Source: Acidiphilium iwatense (GTDB taxonomy: Bacteria > Pseudomonadota > Alphaproteobacteria > Acetobacterales > Acetobacteraceae). Taken from it: a DNA stretch of 64,000 nt. The stretch covers positions 34,617-98,616 of the forward strand of contig NZ_JAKGBZ010000014.1 in assembly GCF_021556475.1 (NCBI RefSeq). The letters run 5' to 3'. A model generated the notes under the pieces. That model did no database searches. It saw nothing but the letters and a program-made list of their open reading frames with translations, and was not told where the DNA came from. Below are positions 1-9,257 of this stretch, piece after piece. Position 1 is the stretch's first letter. Each line of letters begins with the position of its first letter. The position numbers were made by a program, and so were the translations under genes.

Positions 1-174
1 AAGGCGATCGCGCTGTCGCAGATCGCGGTGCTGGAGGCGAAGGCGGACGCCCTGCGCGCAATGAGCGCGACGCTGCGCCACCTCGCCGCGCATTGCCATG
101 GCGACGACCGGCCGGACTGCCCGATCCTCGAAAATCTGGCGGGCGATCAATCCATTACACAATCGAGGAAATAG
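1..174 (+). CDS. MerR-family metal-responsive regulator, CueR/HmrR-like (C-terminal fragment)
   Basis: The window opens inside this gene; only the last 57 codons and the TAG stop at 172-174 are present. The peptide starts in the dimerisation helix (L-x-x-L-E-A-K pattern) and then carries the loop CHGDDRPDC followed by PILENLA. In CueR and HmrR a C-x7-C loop at this place binds Cu(I), and both cysteines are here, so a copper or silver efflux regulator is likely. The DNA-binding domain lies outside the window. Its 3' end overlaps the convergent decarboxylase gene by 28 bp. Confidence 0.8.
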   Translation, partial: KAIALSQIAVLEAKADALRAMSATLRHLAAHCHGDDRPDCPILENLAGDQSITQSRK

Positions 175-2324
175 TCGCCGTTTTCGTCCTTGCGCACACC
201 ATGGATATCGGTCTCGAAGCCGGGAAACTGGCGATCCCAGGCGGCGGCGAAGCGCAGATACTCGACGATCAGCGGCGATGACACGCGCTCGCCCGGCACG
301 ATGAGCGGAATCCCCGGCGGATAGGGCACCACCATGCGCGCGAGCACCCTGCCTTCGAGCGCATCGAGCGGCACCTGCTCCACGCGCCCGCCGGCAAGCG
401 CGGCGTGCGCCTGCTGCGGCGTCATCGCCGGTTCCGGGAGTTCGGCAAACATCGCGTTCTGGATCGCGAGCACCCTGCCCGCGCGATACACCACATGCTG
501 GGCGGCGCAGAGATCGCGCAGCCCCATCCGCTCATAGGCGTGTGAGGAGCGCACCAGTTCGGGCATCACGTCGGCAAGCGGCGTGTTAGCCTCGTAATGG
601 GCGCGGAAGGCGAGCAGCTCGGTGACCAGATTGCTCCATTTGCCACGCGAGACGCCGAGAGTGAACAGGATCAGGAAGTGGTAGGTGCCGATCTTTTCCA
701 CCACGATGCCGCGCGACCAGAGAAATTTTGCCACGATCGGCGCCGGAATCCCGGTCCCGGCGTCGATACCGGGACAAAGGATCGTCACCTTCATCGGATC
801 GAGGAGCGTAAAACCGTCGGTAATATCCTCGAAGCCGTGCCACGACTCGCCCGGCTTCAGCGTCCAGCCATCCTGATCGAGCCCGGCACCGTCCGGTTCC
901 CACAGCTTGAACCACCAGTCGCCGCGCGCCGCGAACGCTTCGCCGAGCGATGCAACGCTGCGGCGGAACGCGGCAGCCTCGCGCAGGGTTTCATCGACCA
1001 GGGTGCGGCCGGCGGCCCCGCGCATCATCCGGGCCGCGACATCGCACGAGGCGATGATGCCATACCAGGGGGAGGTGCTGGAATGCATCATGAAGGCTTC
1101 GTTGAACCGATCGGGGTCGAGCCGGAGCTTGGTGCCTTCCTTGAGATGCACCATCGACGCCTGGGAAAACGCGGCGAGCACCTTATGGGTCGACTGGGTG
1201 GAGAACACCAGCGGTTCCACCGGCCCCGCGCCGTCGCTCATCGCGAAGAAGTTCCGGTAGAATTCGTGGAACCGCGCCTGGGCAAGCCACGCTTCGTCGA
1301 AATGGATCGCATCGGTGATCGGCGCCAACGCGGTTTTCACCACATCGGCGTTGACGCACAGCCCGTCATAGGTCGAGTTGGTGACGGTGGCGAGCCGGAT
1401 GCGCCCGCCGGCGCGCTCGCGCAGCGCCGCCACATCGAACTGCCGGCGCGGGATCGGGCCGATGATGCCGTACTCGTTGCGGCTAGGCAGCAGATAGATC
1501 GGCCGCGCCCCGGTCATGATCAGCGCATGGACGATCGATTTGTGGCAGTTGCGATCGACCAGGACGGTATCGCCCGCCCCCACCAGCCCGCTCCAGACGA
1601 TCTTGTTCGCGCTCGACGTGCCGTTGGTCACGAAAAAGGTCGAATCCGCGCCGAAACTCTGCGCCGCCTCGCGCTCCGCCTCGCGCACCGGACCGGCATG
1701 ATCGAGCAACGACCCAAGTTCCGGCACCGAAACGGACAAATCCGCGCGCAAGGCCGTCTCGCCGAAAAACCGATGGAACGCCTGGCCGACCGGCGAGCGC
1801 ATGAACGCGACTCCGCCGCCATGGCCCGGCGTGTGCCAGGAATATTTCGCGGCATCGGTATAGCGCGCCAGCGCCTTGAAGAAGGGCGGCAGCATCGCGT
1901 CGAGATAGCGATGGATCGCGCTCGACACATAGCCCGCCATGAAACCGGGCGTGTCCTCGTGCAGATAGAGATAGCCGTCGATCCGCTCCATCAGCTCGAC
2001 CGGCGGATCGTCCGGCATGCGGCGTTCGCCATACAGAAACACCGGCAGGTCCGGCGCCCGCGCCAAGGCCAGCGAAACGATCCGGTCCAACGCCTCGATC
2101 AGCGCATCGCGATCGGCAAAACCGTCGATCGAAACCAGCACGGCGGACAGGCCAGTATAGAGCACCCGTCCCGCCCGCGCGTCATCGACACCGAGGCCCG
2201 CGAGCACCCGGTGGCCGCGCGCCTCGAAGGCGGCAACCAAGGCGCGGATGACCCGCGCCCCGGCGGTGGAGGCGCCGTAATCGTCGTCGATCACGGCAAT
2301 CGGATAATCGTCCAGTTCTCTCAT
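147..2324 (-). CDS. Orn/Lys/Arg decarboxylase (PLP-dependent, fold type I)
   Basis: A protein of about 725 residues with the layout of biodegradative Arg/Lys/Orn decarboxylases: an N-terminal receiver-like wing domain (about 1-125), a PLP-binding core with the Schiff-base lysine in STQSTHK (about K381) and the cofactor-binding FDEAW (about D343), and a C-terminal domain. The reaction is proton-consuming decarboxylation of a basic amino acid to its amine, a known cytoplasmic acid-resistance mechanism. Substrate cannot be told by eye. The ATG at 2324 is chosen (protein starts MRELDDYPIAV); an in-frame start 9 codons upstream adds a run with no homologous look. It is last in a minus-strand run after a patatin and a sensor kinase, 41 bp downstream of the kinase stop. 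No antiporter gene is adjacent. Confidence 0.87.
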   Translation of the reverse strand: MRELDDYPIAVIDDDYGASTAGARVIRALVAAFEARGHRVLAGLGVDDARAGRVLYTGLSAVLVSIDGFADRDALIEALDRIVSLALARAPDLPVFLYGERRMPDDPPVELMERIDGYLYLHEDTPGFMAGYVSSAIHRYLDAMLPPFFKALARYTDAAKYSWHTPGHGGGVAFMRSPVGQAFHRFFGETALRADLSVSVPELGSLLDHAGPVREAEREAAQSFGADSTFFVTNGTSSANKIVWSGLVGAGDTVLVDRNCHKSIVHALIMTGARPIYLLPSRNEYGIIGPIPRRQFDVAALRERAGGRIRLATVTNSTYDGLCVNADVVKTALAPITDAIHFDEAWLAQARFHEFYRNFFAMSDGAGPVEPLVFSTQSTHKVLAAFSQASMVHLKEGTKLRLDPDRFNEAFMMHSSTSPWYGIIASCDVAARMMRGAAGRTLVDETLREAAAFRRSVASLGEAFAARGDWWFKLWEPDGAGLDQDGWTLKPGESWHGFEDITDGFTLLDPMKVTILCPGIDAGTGIPAPIVAKFLWSRGIVVEKIGTYHFLILFTLGVSRGKWSNLVTELLAFRAHYEANTPLADVMPELVRSSHAYERMGLRDLCAAQHVVYRAGRVLAIQNAMFAELPEPAMTPQQAHAALAGGRVEQVPLDALEGRVLARMVVPYPPGIPLIVPGERVSSPLIVEYLRFAAAWDRQFPGFETDIHGVRKDENGDYFLDCVMD

Positions 2325-2365
2325 CGCGCCGGCATAGACAAGAACAGGCAACCAAGCCAGAGGCC

Positions 2366-3748
2366 TCAGCTACCCTCGTTCGGCACGGTGATGCGAAACA
2401 GCGTGCCGGTCGCCCCCGTGCCGATCAGATCGAGTTCGCCGCCATGGGCGCGGATCAGGTCGCGCGCGATGGCAAGCCCGAGCCCGGTACCGCCGCGCCG
2501 CGCCGAGCCGGTGAACGGCCGGAACAGATTGGCGCGCGCCTGTTCCGGCAATCCGGGTCCATCATCCTCGATGTCGATGATCAGCAGAGCGGCCTCGCAG
2601 CGCGCCCGGACCGAAAGCCGCTGCGCCCCCGCCTCGGCGGCGTTGCGCATCAGATTGAACAGCGCCCGGTAGATTTGGGCGCGATCCAGCTTCGGCGCCA
2701 GATCGCCCGGAATAACGTTTTCCACCGCGAGCCCGCCGGCCAGCGGGCGGATCTGCTCCGCCAGTTCCTCCACCAGCGCGGCGAGCGGGAACGACGCGCG
2801 CAGCAGCGCCGGCGGTCCCTCCCGCGCGAAAGTCAGCGTCCTGGTGACCAGCTCGGTCGCACGCTCCACCGCGCCGAGCAGGGTCGCCGCCGCGCGCCGC
2901 GTCGCCGGATCGGTACTGCCGGAGAGCCGGTCGGCCACCAGCAGGGCAGAGGACAGGATGTTGCGCAGATCGTGGCTGATCTTGGCGACGGCGGTGCCGA
3001 GTGCCGCGAGCCGCGCATTGCGCCAGAGGGCGGCGCGCAGCTCGGTCTGCATCGCCGCGAGTTCCCGCGCCGCCAGCGCGATCTCATCATCGCCGTGCCG
3101 TCTCTCGGACGGCACGGCCAGGGGTGCGGCGTGCTCGGGATCGGCCCGGAAGGTCGCGATGCTGTCGGTCAGGCGGCGCATCGGCAAAACAAGCACCCGG
3201 TCGAGCATCAGATACACCATCAGCCCGGTCAGCAGCGCGATCGCCAGGGACAATGCCGCGATATGCGCGGCATAGCGGCGCAGATGGCGCGCGAGCATGG
3301 CGTTGCGGACCACGATCTGCACGATCACGCCTTTTTGCAGCGGGCTCGGCGCCGAAACCAGGATGTCGCGCGGCTCCAGCCCCAGAAGCACCCCGACCGC
3401 ACGCATCATCGAACCGATCAGCGTCTCATCCGCGATGTCGATCGCGGCACCCGGCCGCACCGTGCCGCGCGGCGGCAGCACCATGATGCTCCGCCCGTCC
3501 TCGATCAGCCGGATCGCCTCGGTGCCCGACAGGCGCAGCAATTCGTTGCGGGTGGACAGATCGACCACGCCGTGCGGCGCGGTCGAGACGGTGAGCGCGG
3601 CAAGATGCGCCTCGGTGATACGGTTGGTCAGCCACTCGGTCCGTTCCCGTCCGAGGCTGGGCAACAGGATCATCACCTCGACGATCAGGGTCACCGCCAC
3701 AGTCAGCCAGAGCAGCCGCGCCGAGAGGCCGTAGCGAAGCCGGCCCAT
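2366..3748 (-). CDS. Sensor histidine kinase (HAMP, HisKA, HATPase), orphan
   Basis: A 460-residue membrane kinase. Transmembrane segments lie at about 14-31 and 162-183 and frame a periplasmic sensor region of about 130 residues. A HAMP-like segment (about 184-235) follows, then the H-box KISHDLRN with phospho-acceptor H259, the N-box NLMRNAAEAG (about 365), the G1 box DIEDDGPGLP (about 392) and the G2 box GGTGLGLAIA (about 419). No response regulator is in the window. The ATG at 3748 lies 17 nt after the stop of the patatin gene, so the two are probably co-transcribed with the decarboxylase downstream. Signal sensed is unknown. Confidence 0.85.
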   Translation of the reverse strand: MGRLRYGLSARLLWLTVAVTLIVEVMILLPSLGRERTEWLTNRITEAHLAALTVSTAPHGVVDLSTRNELLRLSGTEAIRLIEDGRSIMVLPPRGTVRPGAAIDIADETLIGSMMRAVGVLLGLEPRDILVSAPSPLQKGVIVQIVVRNAMLARHLRRYAAHIAALSLAIALLTGLMVYLMLDRVLVLPMRRLTDSIATFRADPEHAAPLAVPSERRHGDDEIALAARELAAMQTELRAALWRNARLAALGTAVAKISHDLRNILSSALLVADRLSGSTDPATRRAAATLLGAVERATELVTRTLTFAREGPPALLRASFPLAALVEELAEQIRPLAGGLAVENVIPGDLAPKLDRAQIYRALFNLMRNAAEAGAQRLSVRARCEAALLIIDIEDDGPGLPEQARANLFRPFTGSARRGGTGLGLAIARDLIRAHGGELDLIGTGATGTLFRITVPNEGS

Positions 3749-3765
3749 CGTGCGGAGCGGGGCGA

Positions 3766-4695
3766 TCAGACCGTCTCCACGGTCTGGCCGGCGGCGCGTC
3801 CCGCCGCGAACAGCCGGTCGAGAAAGGCACGGTCGGCATTGAACCGCGATTCCGGCGCCAGCCCGACAAGTGCCTGATCGGCCGTATATTCGACGAAATC
3901 GAGCCCCGGCGGCAGGCAGGCGCATTCCGCCTCGATCGCGGTCTGAAAGGCGATTTCCTGTATCCGATTGAGGATGTCCGCGGGCTGGCTCGGCACCCCG
4001 GCGCGCGTCCGGCTCTGCGCGCGGATCAGCACGAGCAGGTCGGGATCGAGCGCAAGCAGCGGCGCCAGCGGCGGATTTCCGGAATAGGCGCCATCCCAAT
4101 AAGCCACACCGTCGATCGTCACCGCGGGAAAGACCGCCGGGAGGCAGGACGAGGCAAGCAGCGCCTCCACGGTGATCTCCCGGTTGGTGAAAATCCGCGC
4201 CCGTCCGGTTTCCACCGCCGTCGCGGCGACGAACAGGCGCGGTGCCGCCGGATCGGCCAAGGCTTCGCGGTCGAGCAGATCGGTCAGGATCGGCCGCAGC
4301 GGATTCTGCCCGAGCGGATTGAACGGCGCCGCGCCGAACAGGTTGAGCGCCGCCGCCATGCCCTGCATCGCCAGGGTATTGCCGAAGTCGCGGCCGATCC
4401 CGAAACCGGGCACCCAGCGGTCGAGCTGGTCGGAGAGCGGCGCGAACACGTTGGCCGCACCCACCCGCTCCCAGAATTGCGCCATCGCCGTGCGTGCCCC
4501 GTCCGCTCCGCCGCACACCAGCCCCTGCACCGCCATGGCCGCGAGAAGCGCGCCGGACGAGACGCCGCAGACCGCGTCGAAACGGAAACCGGCCTCGATC
4601 AGCGCATCCAGCACGCCCCAGGCGAAGGCGCCATGCGCGCCGCCGCCCTGCAGGGCAAGCACGGTGCGGTCCCGGTCGAAACGCTTTATCGCCAT
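3766..4695 (-). CDS. Patatin-like phospholipase (RssA/YchK type)
   Basis: A 309-residue patatin-domain protein. The oxyanion-hole loop GGGAHGAF (about 17-24), the nucleophile elbow GVSSG with Ser46 and the catalytic Asp in DGAYSGNP (about D201) give the complete Ser-Asp dyad of bacterial patatin phospholipases, so acyl hydrolase activity on membrane lipids is expected. There is no signal peptide. The start is the ATG at 4695 (MAIKRFDRDRTV), which places the glycine-rich loop at the usual distance from the N-terminus. It is first in a minus-strand run with the sensor kinase and the decarboxylase, and divergent from rpmH. Confidence 0.87.
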   Translation of the reverse strand: MAIKRFDRDRTVLALQGGGAHGAFAWGVLDALIEAGFRFDAVCGVSSGALLAAMAVQGLVCGGADGARTAMAQFWERVGAANVFAPLSDQLDRWVPGFGIGRDFGNTLAMQGMAAALNLFGAAPFNPLGQNPLRPILTDLLDREALADPAAPRLFVAATAVETGRARIFTNREITVEALLASSCLPAVFPAVTIDGVAYWDGAYSGNPPLAPLLALDPDLLVLIRAQSRTRAGVPSQPADILNRIQEIAFQTAIEAECACLPPGLDFVEYTADQALVGLAPESRFNADRAFLDRLFAAGRAAGQTVETV

Positions 4696-4893
4696 CACGG
4701 CAGTTTGCACGGCCGGCGGGCGTTTGAGCAAGCCGTGTTTGGTCCGCGCTTCATTGACGCGGCACGCGTCACTGCCTATGAGGGCGTCTCTTGATGAAGC
4801 CGCTCCTGCCGGATCGCGGCTTCGTCTTCGTTTGTCCATTCGCCTGCCCGCATTAACCGATCGACTATCTCGAGAATCCTTGGAGTAGAGACC

Positions 4894-5028
4894 GTGAAGC
4901 GCACCTATCAACCCTCCAAACTCGTCCGCAAGCGCCGCCATGGTTTTCGCTCGCGGATGGAAACCGTCGGCGGCCGCAAGGTTCTGGCCAACCGCCGCGC
5001 GAAGGGCCGCAAGCGCCTGTCGGCCTGA
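4894..5028 (+). CDS. rpmH: 50S ribosomal protein L34
   Basis: A 44-residue basic protein starting [17 protein letters not shown] and ending KGRKRLSA, matching L34 along its full length. The start is a GTG at 4894 with a GGAG-containing ribosome binding site at 4882. It heads the rpmH-rnpA-yidD-yidC-engB-argB series, the order often found near the replication origin in bacteria. The 198 bp upstream (4696-4893), shared with the divergent patatin gene, must hold its promoter, but I see no clear -35/-10 pair. Confidence 0.97.
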   Translation: MKRTYQPSKLVRKRRHGFRSRMETVGGRKVLANRRAKGRKRLSA

Positions 5029-5075
5029 CCGGCTGGCGGACGTGCCACGCCTCCGAACCGACCCGGCCCACGCCC

Positions 5076-5459
5076 ATGCCGCGCGCGACGCATGACGCCC
5101 TGCCGAAACGCGCCGATTTCCTGCGCGCCGCCGCGCGTGGGCGCAAGATCGCCCGCCCCGGCTTCGTGATTCAGGTGCTGCGGACCGAACCGGACGCCAC
5201 CCCGCGCATCGGCTTCACCGCGAGCCGCAAAGTGGGCAACGCGGTGCAGCGCAACCGTGCCCGGCGCCGCCTCCGCGCGATGGTCCGCCTCGAACTCGCC
5301 GAACGCGCGATGGCGGGCCGCGCGATTGCCGGCGCCGATCTCGTTCTGATCGCGCGCAAGGACACCGCCGGCATCGATTTCGCCGCGCTGTGCAGCGCAT
5401 TCGGCGCGGTGCTGGACCAGTCCTTCGCCGGAGACCACGGCACGGGAGCATCCTCGTGA
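5076..5459 (+). CDS. rnpA: Ribonuclease P protein component
   Basis: A 127-residue basic protein. It shows the family pattern RIGFTASRKVGNAVQRNRARR (about 45-65), with the conserved RNR core that contacts the RNase P RNA and the 5' leader of pre-tRNA. It lies 47 bp after rpmH, and its TGA overlaps the GTG start of yidD (GTGA), so translation is probably coupled. Function: protein cofactor for 5' maturation of tRNA. Confidence 0.95.
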   Translation: MPRATHDALPKRADFLRAAARGRKIARPGFVIQVLRTEPDATPRIGFTASRKVGNAVQRNRARRRLRAMVRLELAERAMAGRAIAGADLVLIARKDTAGIDFAALCSAFGAVLDQSFAGDHGTGASS

Positions 5460-5716
5460 CCCCCGCCGCCCGCACGCTTCGCGGCTTCGTGCGCGCCTAT
5501 CAACTGGCTCTTTCGCCGGTTCTTGGCGGTCAGTGCCGGTTTTACCCGTCCTGCAGCGCCTACGCGATGGATGCGCTCGCCACCCATGGCGCCGTGCGCG
5601 GCGCGGCGCTCGCCGCGCGGCGGATTCTGCGCTGTCACCCCTGGAACGACGGCGGTCACGACCCGGTGCCGCCCGCGACCACCATGTCCCGAGACGAAAT
5701 GACCCGCAATGGATAA
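5456..5716 (+). CDS. yidD: Membrane protein insertion efficiency factor YidD
   Basis: An 86-residue protein with the YidD signature: YQLALSPVLGG, then QCRFYPSCSAYAMDAL with its conserved cysteines, and ILRCHPWNDGGHDPVP. The GTG at 5456 overlaps the rnpA stop by 4 bp and gives the normal family length. YidD is a small membrane-associated protein that helps YidC-dependent insertion. Its 3' end overlaps the yidC start by 8 bp. Confidence 0.93.
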   Translation: MTPAARTLRGFVRAYQLALSPVLGGQCRFYPSCSAYAMDALATHGAVRGAALAARRILRCHPWNDGGHDPVPPATTMSRDEMTRNG

Positions 5717-7466
5717 CCGACGCCTGCTCTACGCGATCTCGATCTCGCTTGCGATCCTGGTGATCTTCCAGGTCCTGGGCGGGTATTTCCTGCCCAAGCC
5801 GCCGCCGCGCCCGGCGGTTCACGCGATCACGAACCAGACTTCGGCACCGCCCAGCGCGGCACCGGGCGCTCCCGCCGAAGCCGGCGCGGCCGCCAGCGCC
5901 AAGACGGCGGCGGCACCGCGCCTTGTGATCGACGCGCCCTCGGTCAAGGGCTCGATGAGCCTGCTCGGCGCCCGGCTCGACGATCTGGTCCTCACGCATT
6001 ACCACAAAACCGTCGCGAAAACCTCGCCCCTGGTGCGGCTGCTGTCGCGTTCGTCGGGCACGAAACCCTATTACGTGCAATTCGGCTGGGATGCGGCACC
6101 CGGCTCGAACCTCGCCGTGCCGGGGCCGAAAACCTTGTGGACTAGCTCGGGCGGCGTGCTGGCGCCCGGTCACGACGTCACCTTGTCCTGGGACAACGGC
6201 GCCGGCGTGACCTTCCAACTGCTGATGGCCATCGATTCGGACTACATGTTCACCGTGCAGCAGCGCGTGGTGAACCAGACCGGCGCCAAGATCGAGGTAT
6301 TCCCCTGGTCGCGCATCCGCCGCGACTATCTGCCGTCCATCGAGGGCACCTACATCCTCCATAAAGGCCCGATCGGCACGTTCAAGGGCACGCTGCACGA
6401 GATGAGCTATGTGGATGTCCGCTCGAACGCGAAGCGGCGGGCGGGAACCGCGTTCCAGGACACTGATATCGGCGGCTGGGCCGGCATCACCGGCAAATAC
6501 TGGCTGACCGCGCTGATCCCGAGCCAGGGTACCGAGATGACCGGCGCCTATCGCTATCTGCCGCGCCCCGGTCATCCGAAGGATGCCGCGTATCAGGTCG
6601 ATTACATGACGGCGAAGCCGGTCGATGCCGCGCCGGGTGCGGCCGCGCAAACCACGCTGCACGTCTTCGCCGGCGCGAAAGTGCTGCATATCCTGAACGC
6701 GTATCAGCACAAATACCGGATACCGCTGTTCGAGAAGGCGATCGATTTCGGCTGGTTCTTTTTCCTGACCAAGCCGATCTTCCTCGCCCTCGATTATTTC
6801 GCCAAAGTGTTCGGCAATTTCGGCGTGTCCATCATCGTGTTCACCGTGCTGCTCAAGGTGGTGCTGTTCCCGCTGGTGCGCACCTCCTATCGCTCGATGG
6901 GCAAGATGCGCGCGGTGACGCCGAAGGTGCAGGCGCTGCGCGAACGGTTCAAGGACGATCAGGTCCAGCAGCAGAAGGAGATCATGGCGCTCTACAAGGC
7001 CGAGGGCGTCAATCCGGCGGCCGGCTGCCTGCCGATGCTGCTGCAGATCCCGATCTTCTTCTCGCTCTATAAGGTGATCTTCATTTCCATCGGCATGCGC
7101 CATGCCCCGTTCATCCTGTGGATTCACGACCTGTCGGCGGAAGATCCGACCAACATCTTCAACCTGTTCGGGCTGATTCCATTCCATCCGGGCACGATCT
7201 CGCCGTTCCTGCATCTCGGCGTGCTGCCGATCATCATGGGCCTGACCATGTGGGGTCAGCAGCGGCTCAACCCGCCGCCGCCCGATCCCACCCAGGCCAA
7301 GATGATGCAGTTCATGCCGGTGATCTTCACCTTCATGCTCGGCCGGTTCTCGGCGGGGCTGGTGCTGTACTACTGCGTCAACAACACGCTCACGCTGATC
7401 CAGCAATGGCTCATCATGCGCAATTTCCAGCATCATCCGCGCCACCCCGCCGACGCCAAGGTCTGA
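5709..7466 (+). CDS. yidC: Membrane protein insertase YidC
   Basis: A 585-residue protein with the Gram-negative YidC layout: an N-terminal TM anchor (about 8-25), a Pro/Ala-rich linker, a large periplasmic beta domain (about 75-340) and a C-terminal five-TM Oxa1 core beginning near DFGWFFFLTKP. The core carries MGKMRAVTPKVQALRE in the cytoplasmic hairpin and AAGCLPMLLQIPIFFSLYKV. It inserts and folds inner-membrane proteins alone or with Sec. The ATG overlaps yidD. Confidence 0.96.
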   Translation: MDNRRLLYAISISLAILVIFQVLGGYFLPKPPPRPAVHAITNQTSAPPSAAPGAPAEAGAAASAKTAAAPRLVIDAPSVKGSMSLLGARLDDLVLTHYHKTVAKTSPLVRLLSRSSGTKPYYVQFGWDAAPGSNLAVPGPKTLWTSSGGVLAPGHDVTLSWDNGAGVTFQLLMAIDSDYMFTVQQRVVNQTGAKIEVFPWSRIRRDYLPSIEGTYILHKGPIGTFKGTLHEMSYVDVRSNAKRRAGTAFQDTDIGGWAGITGKYWLTALIPSQGTEMTGAYRYLPRPGHPKDAAYQVDYMTAKPVDAAPGAAAQTTLHVFAGAKVLHILNAYQHKYRIPLFEKAIDFGWFFFLTKPIFLALDYFAKVFGNFGVSIIVFTVLLKVVLFPLVRTSYRSMGKMRAVTPKVQALRERFKDDQVQQQKEIMALYKAEGVNPAAGCLPMLLQIPIFFSLYKVIFISIGMRHAPFILWIHDLSAEDPTNIFNLFGLIPFHPGTISPFLHLGVLPIIMGLTMWGQQRLNPPPPDPTQAKMMQFMPVIFTFMLGRFSAGLVLYYCVNNTLTLIQQWLIMRNFQHHPRHPADAKV

Positions 7467-7475
7467 GACGCCGGG

Positions 7476-8105
7476 ATGGACGAGGCGGAACTGCTCGAAG
7501 CCGGTCGGCTCCTGTTCGCGCGCGGCACTCGGTTCGTCCATGCGGCGCAGACGGTGGAGGGGCTGCTCGACGCGACCGGAATCGAGATCGCGCTTGCCGG
7601 ACGGTCGAATGTCGGCAAATCGACCCTTATCAACGCCTTGACCGGGCAGGTTGCCCTCGCCCGCGTCGCCCAGGCGCCGGGGCGGACGCGGCAGCTCAAT
7701 TTTTTCCAGGTGGGCGAAGGCCGGCTCTCGATCGTCGATATGCCCGGCTATGGCTATGCCGAAGCGCCCAAGGCGGTGAAGCGCGACTGGCAGGGGCTGA
7801 TGTTCCGCTATCTGCGCGGCCGGCCCAATCTGCGCCGGGTGCTTCTGCTGATGGACGCGCGGATCGAGGACAAGCCCGCCGATCACGCGGTGATGGGCAT
7901 TCTGGACAAGGCCGCCGTCGCCTTCCAGATCGTGCTGACCAAGTCCGACAAGATGAAACCCGAGGCTCTGGCGCGCAAGCTCGACACGATAAAGGCGATT
8001 GCCCGCAAGCATCCGGCCGCGCTCAACGACGTGATCGTGACATCGAGCGAAACCGGCGCCGGGATCGCGGAGCTGCGTGCCACGATCGCCGCACTGGTCG
8101 CTTGA
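7476..8105 (+). CDS. engB: Ribosome biogenesis GTP-binding protein EngB/YsxC/YihA
   Basis: A 209-residue GTPase with G1 GRSNVGKST (about 43-51), the G2 region PGRTRQLNFF, G3 DMPGYGYA, G4 TKSDK and G5 VTSSETG. This is the EngB (YihA/YsxC) family, an essential GTPase in large ribosomal subunit assembly. It starts 9 bp after yidC in the same operon and is of normal length. Confidence 0.95.
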   Translation: MDEAELLEAGRLLFARGTRFVHAAQTVEGLLDATGIEIALAGRSNVGKSTLINALTGQVALARVAQAPGRTRQLNFFQVGEGRLSIVDMPGYGYAEAPKAVKRDWQGLMFRYLRGRPNLRRVLLLMDARIEDKPADHAVMGILDKAAVAFQIVLTKSDKMKPEALARKLDTIKAIARKHPAALNDVIVTSSETGAGIAELRATIAALVA

Positions 8106-8167
8106 CCCCGGCGTAGCGGGGCCATAGACGGCGGCTCGAGGTTTTCACGGACGGAGTGCGCCGACCC

Positions 8168-9067
8168 ATGACCGATCAGGACCGTCACGCCGACGCGGCG
8201 GAACAGGCGCGCATCGTCGCCCTCGCTCTGCCTTATCTGCGCCGCTACGCCGGAGCGACCATCGTGGTGAAATATGGCGGCCACGCCATGGGCGAGGATA
8301 CCCTGGCCGACGAATTCGGCCGCGACATCGCGCTGCTCAAGCAGGTCGGCATCAACCCCGTGGTGGTCCATGGCGGCGGCCCGCAGATCAATTCGATGCT
8401 CCAGCGCCTCGCGATCCAGTCCACCTTCGTCGATGGCCTGCGCGTCACCGACGCCGCGATGGTCGAGGTCGTCGAAATGGTCCTGGCCGGCACGGTCAAC
8501 AAAATGGTCGCCGGGCTGATCAACCGCGCCGGCGCGCTGGCGGTCGGCATCTGCGGCAAGGATGGCGGGCTGATCCGCGCGCGCAAGCTCACCCGCACAA
8601 GGCGCGACCCGCAAAGTGCCATCGAACAGGCGCTCGATCTCGGTTATGTCGGCGAGCCCGAGCATGTCGATGTCCGGGTGATCCATGCGCTGACCGGCGC
8701 CGGGCTGATCCCGGTGATCGCCCCGGTGGGCGTGGGGGCGGACGGTGCCACCTACAACATCAATGCCGATACCGTGGCCGGCGCGATCGCGGGGGCTTTG
8801 GGAGCGAACCGCCTGCTGATGCTGACCGACGTGCCGGGCGTGCTGGACCGCGACGGCCAGTTGATCCCCGAACTCACGGTTGCCGAGATCGACGCGATGC
8901 GCGCCGACGGCACGATCTCCGGCGGCATGATCCCGAAGGTCGAAACCTGCCTCGCCGCGGTGCGCCAGGGCGTGAAGGGTGCGACCATCGTTGATGGCCG
9001 GGTCCACCATGCCTGTCTGCTGGAATTGTTCACCGAAGGCGGCATCGGCACCCTGATCCACGCGTGA
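8168..9067 (+). CDS. argB: Acetylglutamate kinase
   Basis: A 299-residue amino acid kinase that phosphorylates N-acetyl-L-glutamate in arginine synthesis. The nucleotide-binding [10 protein letters not shown] (about 33), the substrate loop [10 protein letters not shown] and the C-terminal [11 protein letters not shown] are all present. The ATG at 8168 follows GGAG at 8153; an upstream in-frame GTG at 8156 is possible but overlaps that ribosome binding site. It is last in the rpmH-argB series and is followed by a strong hairpin at 9101-9131. Confidence 0.95.
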   Translation: MTDQDRHADAAEQARIVALALPYLRRYAGATIVVKYGGHAMGEDTLADEFGRDIALLKQVGINPVVVHGGGPQINSMLQRLAIQSTFVDGLRVTDAAMVEVVEMVLAGTVNKMVAGLINRAGALAVGICGKDGGLIRARKLTRTRRDPQSAIEQALDLGYVGEPEHVDVRVIHALTGAGLIPVIAPVGVGADGATYNINADTVAGAIAGALGANRLLMLTDVPGVLDRDGQLIPELTVAEIDAMRADGTISGGMIPKVETCLAAVRQGVKGATIVDGRVHHACLLELFTEGGIGTLIHA

Positions 9068-9100
9068 CGGCTTGAAATGATTTTGATAACCGGCGGAGTA

Positions 9101-9131
9101 ATACCCGGAAGTCCGAAGGGCTTCCGGGTAT
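9101..9131 (+). terminator. Hairpin after argB, no T tract
   Basis: ATACCCGGAAG at 9101-9111 is exactly complementary to CTTCCGGGTAT at 9121-9131. Inside, TCC-GAA-GGG extends the stem with one G-T pair to a GAA triloop. It lies 34 bp after argB. No run of T follows, so it may be a transcript-end stabiliser or a Rho-assisted terminator rather than a classical one. Confidence 0.55.
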
Positions 9132-9257
9132 CGACTCGCCCAAGCAACGGCCGCGGCGCGGGCGGGCGGGCGGGCGGATGAAAATGCGTGGACCTTTACT
9201 CAAACTTAAGGCGTAGATTAGACTTCATTGATAGCAGGTCCAACGGAGGAATGATCC

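Noticed and set aside
597..2672. A 691-codon open frame opposite the decarboxylase gene
   Set aside because: Its translation is Arg/Pro/His/Gly-rich with no domain pattern, as expected for the antisense of high-GC codons; the opposite strand encodes a complete PLP enzyme.
4908..8012. A 1034-codon minus-strand open frame across rpmH-engB
   Set aside because: It lies opposite five recognisable genes and its protein is low-complexity Arg/His/Gly/Asp; a shadow frame.
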